A program made the position numbers and the translations under genes. The notes under the pieces were generated by a model. That model saw only the letters and a program-made list of their open reading frames with translations. It ran no database searches and was not told the DNA's origin. DNA of 12,185 bases from an uncultured Clostridia bacterium (GTDB lineage Bacteria > Bacillota_A > Clostridia > Christensenellales > Aristaeellaceae): assembly GCA_947165745.1 (NCBI GenBank), contig CAMVBO010000022.1, positions 1 through 12,185 of the forward strand, read 5' to 3'. Numbering within the stretch: the stretch's first letter is position 1; each line of letters opens with the position of its first letter. Shown one piece after another: positions 6,496-12,185 of the stretch.

Positions 6496-8619
6496 ATGAG
6501 CACAAAAATGATCGTCAGGGAAAAAGCAGACATCGCCCGGGCCCTGCTTCAGATCGAGAAGCGTTGCCAGCGACAGGACGTTCAAATCAACACCCTCCTG
6601 TGCGAAACACTGCTGATCCATTTTCTGGACAGCGGTCTGAGCGAAATCAGCGTGGCGGTGCATGCCCGCCGGATCGACCTGATCGCCCCGGGCGACGAGG
6701 TCGACTTCGTCGTGCCCCGGGACGTGAACGAAGAGACCCGCCTGGAGCTGGAGATTGGCCTCGGCATCCTGGAGAGCCATAAGAACAGGATCGACCTGCG
6801 CTATGCAAAGGGCGTCAACCGGTGCCGCGTCCACGCCGTCTCCGGCCGGGCCGCGGACCTGAGCGAGGAGATCGAAGCTTTCTATGAGAACGCGGACGAG
6901 CGCCAGCGGCAGAAGCCGACCTCCGTGCTGGTCTATCTGATGAAGCGGCACAAGGGCCTCTTCGCGGTCTCGATGCTGTTCAAGACGATCCGGCATCTTG
7001 GCGCCATGCTGCTGCCGGTGTTCGCCTCCGGCATCATCGACGTGGTGCTGGATACCAACCAGTTTTTCTGCCGCGATGTCTGGCTGAATATCCTCGGCTC
7101 GGTGCTGGCGCTGGCGGCCAACCTGCTGGGCTTCTGGGCGGAGACGATCACCTATCGGCGCTTCACCCGCAGCGTGGAATCGGGCTTCAAGCTGGCACTG
7201 GTCAAAAAGCTGCAACTATTGTCCTTCAAATATCACAACCAGGCGCAGAGCGGCCATCTGCTGTCCAAGCTGATCTCGGACATCCAGTTTGTGGGAATGC
7301 TGATCTACGACCGGCTTCAGGATGTGCTGCACCTGATTATCGATGTGCTGATCGTACTTTGCCAGACCATGCTGCGCTTTCCGCCGATGCTGGTGTTTTA
7401 TGCGGCGATCATTCCCACAGCCCTTCTGATCATTCGCAGCTTTTCCAAGCCCATCATGAAGCGGAAAACCATCATGCGCCGCAGGACGGAACGCACCAAC
7501 GCCTCCTTCAAGGAAATGCTGGAGATGGACCAGTTGACGCGCTCCCACGGCCTTCAGCAGGCGGAATTCCGGAAAATCTCCAACGAGGTCCGCCAGGTTC
7601 AGCAGGCCGCCCAGTCCTTCGATACGGTCAATGTGGCGGTCAACAGCGTCACCTACGGCGGCTTCCAGGGCTTCCGCCTGATTAGCCTGTGCTTTGCGGC
7701 CTACCTGTACACCCGGGGGCACATCAGCATGGGCACGGTGGTGCTGTTCGAATTCATGTTCGACATGCTTGTCAACAGCATCCAAAAGGTGCTGGATGCG
7801 CTGCCGCAGATCGCCCAGGACTACGACAGCCTGGCCAGCATCAACGAGATCCTGTTCGAGAAGGACGTGGAGCACAGCGGCAGCCTGCGGCTGCCCGAAC
7901 CCGTCCGCGGGGAAATCGAGCTGGATCACCTCTGCTTTGCCTACGACGACCATTCCGCGATGGTGCTGAAGGACATCAGTCTGCGCCTTCCCGCCGGAAA
8001 GGTGGCAGCTTTTGTGGGCCAATCCGGCGCGGGCAAGACCAGCCTGCTGAAGCTGATCCTGGGCCTTTATCCGCCGACGGGCGGCGAGATCCGGATCGAC
8101 GATATGAACCTGGCCGAGCTGGATCTGAACGACTATCGCCGTCATATCGCGGTCGTTCCCCAGAACACGGTGCTGTTCTCCGGCACGCTGTGGGACAATC
8201 TGGTTTTTGGGCTGAAATACGTCAGCCGCAGCCAGGTGATGGAGGTGATCCACAGCGTGGGCCTGGAGAACATGCTGCAATCCCTGCCCGACGGCCTGAA
8301 CACTGTCATCCTGGAGGGCGGCGGCAACCTGTCCGGCGGACAGCGGCAGCGTGTGGCCATTGCCCGAGCGTTGTTGAGGGACGCTCGGATCGTGCTGTTC
8401 GACGAAGCCACCAGCGCCCTGGACGCGGCCAGCGAGCAGCAGGTCCAACGGGCCATCGACGCCATGCTGTCCAAATGCACCGTCATCATGGTCGCCCACC
8501 GGCTGAACACGCTGAAAAAGGCGGATCTCATCTATCACATCGAAAATGGCCAGGCGACGCTGTGTCCGTCCTATGAATCGCTGATCGACGAATCCGCCGG
8601 GACTATGGAGCTTCGGTAA
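6496..8619 (+). CDS. ABC exporter half-transporter with an N-terminal degenerate HATPase-like domain
   Basis: The 707-residue inner-membrane protein joins six likely membrane segments (about 155-183, 196-216, 276-293, 295-315, 386-405, 412-430) to one ATPase domain. That domain has Walker A GQSGAGKT (508-515), Q-loop Gln556, signature LSGGQ (612-616), Walker B IVLFDE (632-637) and His668, so it should be active as a homodimer. The fusion order is that of type IV exporters (lipid, peptide or protein export). Residues about 10-115 precede the transporter and are not the C39 peptidase seen in bacteriocin exporters. They resemble an RsbW/SpoIIAB HATPase: CETLLIHFLDSG (36-47) at the N-box and IGLGILESHKNRIDLRYA (87-104) at the GLG region. 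The N-box Asn is replaced and the DxGxG box is poor, so kinase activity is unlikely. The start at 6496 has GGAGAG 10 bases upstream. This is the last gene of the operon. Confidence 0.85.
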   Translation: MSTKMIVREKADIARALLQIEKRCQRQDVQINTLLCETLLIHFLDSGLSEISVAVHARRIDLIAPGDEVDFVVPRDVNEETRLELEIGLGILESHKNRIDLRYAKGVNRCRVHAVSGRAADLSEEIEAFYENADERQRQKPTSVLVYLMKRHKGLFAVSMLFKTIRHLGAMLLPVFASGIIDVVLDTNQFFCRDVWLNILGSVLALAANLLGFWAETITYRRFTRSVESGFKLALVKKLQLLSFKYHNQAQSGHLLSKLISDIQFVGMLIYDRLQDVLHLIIDVLIVLCQTMLRFPPMLVFYAAIIPTALLIIRSFSKPIMKRKTIMRRRTERTNASFKEMLEMDQLTRSHGLQQAEFRKISNEVRQVQQAAQSFDTVNVAVNSVTYGGFQGFRLISLCFAAYLYTRGHISMGTVVLFEFMFDMLVNSIQKVLDALPQIAQDYDSLASINEILFEKDVEHSGSLRLPEPVRGEIELDHLCFAYDDHSAMVLKDISLRLPAGKVAAFVGQSGAGKTSLLKLILGLYPPTGGEIRIDDMNLAELDLNDYRRHIAVVPQNTVLFSGTLWDNLVFGLKYVSRSQVMEVIHSVGLENMLQSLPDGLNTVILEGGGNLSGGQRQRVAIARALLRDARIVLFDEATSALDAASEQQVQRAIDAMLSKCTVIMVAHRLNTLKKADLIYHIENGQATLCPSYESLIDESAGTMELR

Positions 8620-8633
8620 ACCACGGACAGATC

Positions 8634-8662
8634 GAGGACTCCCCAAAGGCGGGAGAGTCCTC
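8634..8662 (+). terminator. Strong hairpin just after the operon, possible terminator
   Basis: GAGGACTC (8634-8641) pairs perfectly with GAGTCCTC (8655-8662). Three more C-G pairs are possible inside after one bulged A. It starts 15 bases after the ABC-transporter stop codon, as expected for the end of the operon. The U tract of a standard intrinsic terminator is missing, so it may instead protect the 3' end of the message. Confidence 0.4.
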
Positions 8663-8696
8663 CCTGAAAAGTCCAAAAATCAGTTGTCCGTTCAGA

Positions 8697-9110
8697 TCAA
8701 CGAGAGGCTTGCCAACGCAACGAAGTTCGGCTTCTTCTTCGCCGCGTATTGTCGTGGGCGGGGTAGCTATAGCGCCAGGTGTCGTAATCCTCCCGACTCA
8801 TGTCGCCGTTGCGGTACTTCGCGGAAACGTCTGCCCAAGCTGTGACCATATCCGTGATCCGCGCAGCGTCCTTGTCCTTGCGGGGATCAAAGCGGAAAGA
8901 GACGATTCCCTCCTTGTTTTCAATCGTCAGGCCGCAGAGGCCCTCCAGCGCGAACAGCGTGTGCATCAAGCCGGGGAACGGGGAGGGGTTCATCCTGACG
9001 GGCAGCCATGGCGTTCGCATCTGATCGCCGGTCCGCCGTCCTTCCGATCCGAATTGGGGAACCCGTCCCATGTCAAGAGACAACCCGGATGTCCCTGCCG
9101 GGGGGGGCAA
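8697..9110 (-). CDS. Hypothetical protein or coding relic
   Basis: A 137-codon open frame runs on the minus strand. The segment from about 8993 down to 8757 looks protein-like: MNPSPFPGLMHTLFALEG, then a strand-rich stretch, then a helix ending in NGDMSREDYDTWRYSYP. The first 39 codons, and the arginine-rich last 20, look unlike normal coding sequence. No good ribosome binding site precedes the ATG at 9110 or the one at 8993. I do not recognise the family. It may be the remnant of a longer gene, with frame damage near both the G run at 9099-9106 and position 8755. It points toward the operon, and its stop lies about 35 bases beyond the hairpin at 8634-8662. Confidence 0.3.
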   Translation of the reverse strand: MPPPAGTSGLSLDMGRVPQFGSEGRRTGDQMRTPWLPVRMNPSPFPGLMHTLFALEGLCGLTIENKEGIVSFRFDPRKDKDAARITDMVTAWADVSAKYRNGDMSREDYDTWRYSYPAHDNTRRRRSRTSLRWQASR

Positions 9111-9230
9111 AAGTCCCCGAGGAGAACTGAAATTGAGGTAAAACGACAGGCAAGAAACAAGGAAGGTCGCTCCGAACCTGTGCAGCAGTTCAGGTGGTTC
9201 CGCGCTTATACCGAGCCAGTCGCGCGGCGC

Positions 9231-9256
9231 ATTCCTCCGGATGCTCGTGGAGGAAT
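9231..9256 (-). terminator. Hairpin downstream of the ATC hydrolase gene
   Basis: ATTCCTCC (9231-9238) and GGAGGAAT (9249-9256) form a perfect 8-bp stem with a 10-nt loop, about 60 bases past the ATC hydrolase stop on the minus strand. There is no U tract, so it is only a possible transcription end. The surrounding stretch 9111-9317 holds no convincing gene. Confidence 0.3.
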
Positions 9257-9317
9257 TGACAGTGGCCCATGTTTGGGAAAACCCGCTCCGTCATGGAGAG
9301 AGCATCCTTGCATCTCC

Positions 9318-9917
9318 TCAAGCCTTCTTCATGTCGAACCGCAGCCGGTACTCGCAGGCCCGGGCCCCCTCGGAAACCGCTGAGTTGCGGTCATAGCGGA
9401 TGTGCCGGAAGCCCTGGGAGTATTCCTTGTCCATGTGGCAGATGCACAGGACGGCCTTTTCATCGCCCAGTTCCTTGGCCAGCTCATGGTAGGGGCAGGA
9501 GAGGATGTCCACGCCGTACATCTCGGGAGGCTCGGAGACCAGCTGGCTGCGATAGCCGAGCTTCTCGCTGCTCATCTTCTTCATAACGCCCTCCACATGG
9601 CGCCAGACGAGGCGGTCCGCGCCGGGCAGGCTTGTCAGAGCGTGAATGATCCGGGCGAAGCGCCTGCCCATTGCCTCGCCATAGCCGTTCAAAAGGCCCT
9701 CGGCGTCCTCTCCCCGCACCGTCAGCGCGCGGTATAGCGCGACGGCCGGGAGCGTCATGGCGCCCTTGTGCCGCTTCAACTCCGGCCTTGAAGAGAGAAT
9801 TTTGCCGTATTCCTTTCCGGCTTCATTCCAAATCTCATCAGCGGCGTCCCTGCCCAGCGAAGCCGCGAGCCGCTTTCTAAAGCCCCTGTAAAACCATTGC
9901 CTGTTCAGCGGATTCAT
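9318..9917 (-). CDS. L-2-amino-thiazoline-4-carboxylic acid (ATC) hydrolase family protein
   Basis: The 199-residue soluble protein ends with the pattern typical of the ATC hydrolase family: CPYHELAKELG starting at Cys141, then LCICHMD (157-163), and a final GARACEYRLRF with Cys188. The named activity opens the ring of 2-amino-thiazoline-4-carboxylate in a bacterial route to L-cysteine, but most genomic members are untested and this name is by family only. The N-terminal half is helical and poorly conserved, as is usual. Length is close to that of other members. AGGAG lies 7 bases before the ATG at 9917 and confirms the start. It follows a membrane-protein gene by 33 bp on the same strand and is probably co-transcribed from the promoter at 10652-10680. 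No cysteine-pathway gene is nearby. Confidence 0.75.
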   Translation of the reverse strand: MNPLNRQWFYRGFRKRLAASLGRDAADEIWNEAGKEYGKILSSRPELKRHKGAMTLPAVALYRALTVRGEDAEGLLNGYGEAMGRRFARIIHALTSLPGADRLVWRHVEGVMKKMSSEKLGYRSQLVSEPPEMYGVDILSCPYHELAKELGDEKAVLCICHMDKEYSQGFRHIRYDRNSAVSEGARACEYRLRFDMKKA

Positions 9918-9950
9918 ACGGTTACTCCTCTTACAATGCTCCGTCTGTTT

Positions 9951-10448
9951 TCAGAAACGCGTGCAGATCCAGGCTACCAGCGCGGATGCCGCTGGGAAGA
10001 TCACCAGCAGCTTCAGCAGCTGGCTTTTTAGGTTGTAGCCGTACTTTCTGCCGGTGTACACGCGCTCCACCTCGGGGTAGTAATGCTGGAAGAAGTGGAA
10101 CCGGCAGAGGAGGAACCCGTCAAAGAAGATCATGTCATAGACTTTGTAGATCGTAAAGATGAGCACAAAGCGCAGGAAGAACTGCCAGAAGTCGAAGCCG
10201 CTTCTGAAGCCGTCCCAGATCGAGATCACGCCTACGCCCAATATCGTCAATGCGCACAGGATCATCAGCGCCCATCCCATAGTCCTGGCGCCGAAGAAAA
10301 GCTCTTCGTTTCTTGGTTTCAAAACCGCCTGCGCCTCTTTCGGGGCAGACGAGAAAAACCGGTTGTCCTGAACAAAAGCCACTGCCGAGATCAGCAGGAG
10401 CGTGATCGCGCAACAAAACACGATCGCCAGAAAAAAAGTCAAAAGCAT
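9951..10448 (-). CDS. Small four-TM membrane protein of unknown function
   Basis: This 165-residue protein has four likely membrane segments: MLLTFFLAIVFCCAITLLLI at the N-terminus, one around GWALMILCALTILGVGVISI, one around FWQFFLRFVLIFTIYKVYDM, and one near the C-terminus (LLKLLVIFPAASALVAWI). A conserved-looking stretch, FFDGFLLCRFHFFQHYYPE, lies between segments three and four. I know no function for the family. The frame is open upstream to a GTG at 10628, but the ATG at 10448 is preferred: AAGGAG lies a few bases before it and hydrophobic coding begins there. It is the first gene of a two-gene unit with the ATC hydrolase gene, and has an unusually long leader of about 200 bases. Confidence 0.65.
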   Translation of the reverse strand: MLLTFFLAIVFCCAITLLLISAVAFVQDNRFFSSAPKEAQAVLKPRNEELFFGARTMGWALMILCALTILGVGVISIWDGFRSGFDFWQFFLRFVLIFTIYKVYDMIFFDGFLLCRFHFFQHYYPEVERVYTGRKYGYNLKSQLLKLLVIFPAASALVAWICTRF

Positions 10449-10651
10449 AGGTATCTCCTTCCCATGGTGGATGTTTATTGAGGCTTCCGGCATGACGCGC
10501 AGCCGGCGGCTTATTGCCATCTGCGTTTTAAACAGACCACAGAGCAGGTTAGAACTTCTAATCAATTCTTGAAACAAATGCCCTCGCGGCCGTCCATACT
10601 GGCTCAGCGCACGGCGGGCGGGAAACACACTCCGGTTAGCCTACGCTTACT
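10449..10651 (-). promoter_or_regulatory. Long leader upstream of the membrane-protein gene
   Basis: About 200 bases separate the predicted transcription start (near 10645) from the ATG at 10448. The leader ends with an AAGGAG ribosome site. It can form a small stem between CGCAG (10498-10502) and CTGCG (10521-10525). I recognise no riboswitch class. An alternative GTG start at 10628 would make the leader coding, but the encoded N-terminus looks unlike protein. Confidence 0.25.
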
Positions 10652-10680
10652 ATTATAGCGAATAGCGCGGCGTTTTTCAA
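10652..10680 (-). promoter_or_regulatory. Strong sigma-A-like promoter for the membrane protein/ATC hydrolase unit
   Basis: Read on the minus strand, TTGAAA (10680-10675) is followed after exactly 17 bp by TATAAT (10657-10652). This is the best promoter match in the window (5/6 and 6/6). Transcription would start near 10645 and run through the membrane-protein and ATC hydrolase genes. Confidence 0.65.
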
Positions 10681-10742
10681 GCTATCCAGATGAATTTGGT
10701 CGCGTCGGTGAATGATTCCTGTTTTACAGAACGGCCTGTGGG

Positions 10743-11741
10743 TCAGCGTGAAGAAGTGACGCGCCCGTATTGTCGGTGCACTTCGTCCCAGCCGGGCATC
10801 TGTGCCCTCAATGCGTGCCAGTGGGGCATGGGCGCGTCGGGCGTCCGGGCGATCACTTCCATGAAGGCCGCGTCCAGCATCTCCATCTCCTCATAGGCGT
10901 TGCGGCAGTGCTCGCAGGCCACCAGGTCGCCGATGGTCTTGTTCTTTGCCATGACGAAATAGAGGAATTGCATCAGCTTGCCACGCGGGCCGGTGGCGTA
11001 GTAGCGGTCGTCGCCCGCGGGCAGTATGGGAACGCCCTGCGCCTTCAGCATGGCGAAGGCCTCGCGGGAGGCCAGCCGCATCAGCTTGCGCTGGGCCCCG
11101 GTGGAGGCGCGCATGTCCCCGCCCGAGGCGTAGGCCAGGTAGCCGATGGGCAGGATCGCCGCCAGGTGGCAGATCAGGTAGGCCTCCATGTCCGGCTGCC
11201 AGTTGAGCTTATAGCCGGTGCCGGCGAAGGCGTTATTCAGCTTCGACCGGGTTGCTTCGTCCGGCAGGTGGTGCAGGCCGCCGAGGTCCATGTTGCCCGC
11301 GCCCAGCCGCTCGCAGACCAGCAGCCCCTCGTCCAGATCCCGCTTTCCGGCGGTCACCTGGAAGCCGAACAGCACCTGCTTTTCGCAGACGGTCCCGCTG
11401 AGGATGGCCTTCTCCATCCCGGCGGGATTCATGTTGTTGCCCACGAGTATGACCAGCGGCGAACGGACCACGGCCAGCGGCTGGAGGATGGCACTGATTT
11501 TGTTGTAGGGCATCACGGCGAACACCGCGTCGTAACGGTCGCCTTCGGAAATATCGCCGATGACCTTCGGATGATCCAGCGTGTCCCGACGCTGCAAATG
11601 GTGGAAGATCCGCAGCCCGTGGGCTTCCAGTTGAGACTTCCACTTGCCCCGTGCCAGCACGGTCACGTCGTTTCCCGCGCGCATGAGCACATGGGCAAGA
11701 TAGCTTCCGATGACGCCCGAGCCATAAACCAATACCTTCAT
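10743..11741 (-). CDS. Ketopantoate reductase (PanE/ApbA)-like oxidoreductase lacking the usual catalytic lysine
   Basis: The 332-residue protein starts with a Rossmann NAD(P) site, VLVYGSGVIGSYLA (3-16), and has a helical C-terminal domain as in 2-dehydropantoate 2-reductases. In true PanE the motif W-x-K-L-x-x-N supplies the catalytic Lys. Here the matching stretch DMEAYLICHLAAILP (184-198) has Tyr188 and His192 in place of Lys and Asn. So it probably belongs to a relative with another substrate rather than pantothenate synthesis. The ATG at 11741 is preferred over 11750: an AGGA lies 8 bases before 11741, but only AGG, directly abutting, precedes 11750. The upstream alpha/beta hydrolase gene stops one base before this ATG (two overlapping-start options exist), so the two are surely co-transcribed and translationally coupled. 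Confidence 0.78.
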   Translation of the reverse strand: MKVLVYGSGVIGSYLAHVLMRAGNDVTVLARGKWKSQLEAHGLRIFHHLQRRDTLDHPKVIGDISEGDRYDAVFAVMPYNKISAILQPLAVVRSPLVILVGNNMNPAGMEKAILSGTVCEKQVLFGFQVTAGKRDLDEGLLVCERLGAGNMDLGGLHHLPDEATRSKLNNAFAGTGYKLNWQPDMEAYLICHLAAILPIGYLAYASGGDMRASTGAQRKLMRLASREAFAMLKAQGVPILPAGDDRYYATGPRGKLMQFLYFVMAKNKTIGDLVACEHCRNAYEEMEMLDAAFMEVIARTPDAPMPHWHALRAQMPGWDEVHRQYGRVTSSR

Positions 11742-11742
11742 T

Positions 11743-12185
11743 TCATTCATCCTGCCATTCTTTCATCTTGCGCACCATCATGTCCCAGCCCTCCTTGGCC
11801 TCCCGACACACGGGGAACACCGGGTAGCAGTGAAACATGCCTTCGCCGACGATCATCTCGTAGTCCACGCCGTATCGCTTCATCGCCGCCTCGAAGGAGG
11901 GCGCGCAGGCGGAGAGCGTCTCGTGGCTGCCGTAGATGAAGGTCACCCTCGGGCAGTTCGTGAAATCGCCCGTTTGCAGCCAGAGCATGTAATTCGGCAC
12001 GCGGTCGTCGCCGTGGCGCATGATCTCCTCGGCGGTCTTCATGTACTGCGCCGGGATGGCCACGTCCAGCCTGTCCAGCGCCAGCATCCGCTGCCACTCC
12101 TCATCCGTGTCCACGCAGGTGCCGGGGGAGATGGCCATGATGTGGCCGGGCATCGGGGTGTCGCCGTGGCCGTCGTTGATGTAGG
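11743..12185 (-). CDS. Alpha/beta hydrolase, C-terminal part (runs off the window)
   Basis: About 146 residues are visible; the frame is open to the window edge and the N-terminus, with the oxyanion hole and nucleophile, lies outside. The visible part fits the end of an alpha/beta hydrolase of the esterase/lipase (Abhydrolase_3) type. MAISPGT resembles the SPW/SP-type strand after the nucleophile, FIYGSHETLSACAPSFEAAM resembles the acid-bearing strand, and EGMFHCYPVFP carries the likely catalytic His. The acid is not certain, because GSHE stands where G-x-D/E-E is common. The frame has an internal ATG at 12153, but coding sequence clearly continues before it (YINDGHGDTP). The stop lies just before the ATG of the ketopantoate-reductase-like gene, and the pair forms an operon. 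Confidence 0.62.
   Translation of the reverse strand, partial: YINDGHGDTPMPGHIMAISPGTCVDTDEEWQRMLALDRLDVAIPAQYMKTAEEIMRHGDDRVPNYMLWLQTGDFTNCPRVTFIYGSHETLSACAPSFEAAMKRYGVDYEMIVGEGMFHCYPVFPVCREAKEGWDMMVRKMKEWQDE

Noticed and set aside
7216..8676. Minus-strand open frame of 486 codons opposite the ABC transporter
   Set aside because: Antisense shadow; the plus-strand ATPase motifs are complete and leave no doubt about the coding strand.
10622..10632. GAAACACACTC, an 11-base match to the MITE end repeat
   Set aside because: The match stops after 11 bases, no partner end is nearby, and it lies beside a promoter; likely chance, at most an old scar.
10770..11939. Plus-strand open frame of 389 codons opposite the ketopantoate-reductase-like gene
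   Set aside because: Shadow of the minus-strand gene; rich in His, Gln and Gly with no recognisable motif.

Overview
The window looks like accessory DNA from a GC-rich, gut-type Bacillota (class Clostridia). Reasons are good AGGAG-type ribosome binding sites, sigma-A-like TTGNNN-17-TATAAT promoters, and families common in such genomes (ATC hydrolase, DUF1703-type AAA-ATPase, multi-domain pectinase-type beta-helix proteins, a Lys-less ketopantoate-reductase-like subgroup). The species cannot be told.

Left flank (1-1569): the 3' part of a secreted-type metallophosphoesterase, broken by an in-frame TAG; then a 164-bp palindromic MITE-like element (1036-1199); then a short, frameshifted relic of a DUF1703-type AAA-ATPase. 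This stretch is genomic debris, but it ends with a well-formed promoter (1453-1481).

Centre (1570-8619, plus strand): four tightly packed genes, with 23-bp and 8-bp overlaps and a 7-bp gap, that look like one operon. In order they are (1) a PaaK/CapK-type adenylate-forming enzyme; (2) a 404-residue protein joining a degenerate methyltransferase-like fold to a C-terminal STAS domain; (3) a 799-residue PL9-like pectate-lyase/beta-helix protein with intact calcium and base residues but no signal peptide; (4) an ABC exporter half-transporter whose first ~115 residues resemble a degenerate RsbW/SpoIIAB-type HATPase. STAS and RsbW-type domains are natural binding partners. Finding one fused to an enzyme-like protein and the other to an exporter in the same operon suggests a docking or switching system that couples a cytoplasmic complex to the transporter. 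This is the main candidate for an undescribed system; the coupling is inference.

Right flank (8620-12185, minus strand, convergent to the operon): a gene-poor stretch with two hairpins and a coding relic; a two-gene unit (four-TM membrane protein, then ATC hydrolase) behind a strong promoter at 10652-10680; and a second unit running in from the right edge (alpha/beta hydrolase C-terminus, then a ketopantoate-reductase-like protein lacking the usual catalytic lysine). No tRNA, rRNA, CRISPR array or intact transposase was seen.
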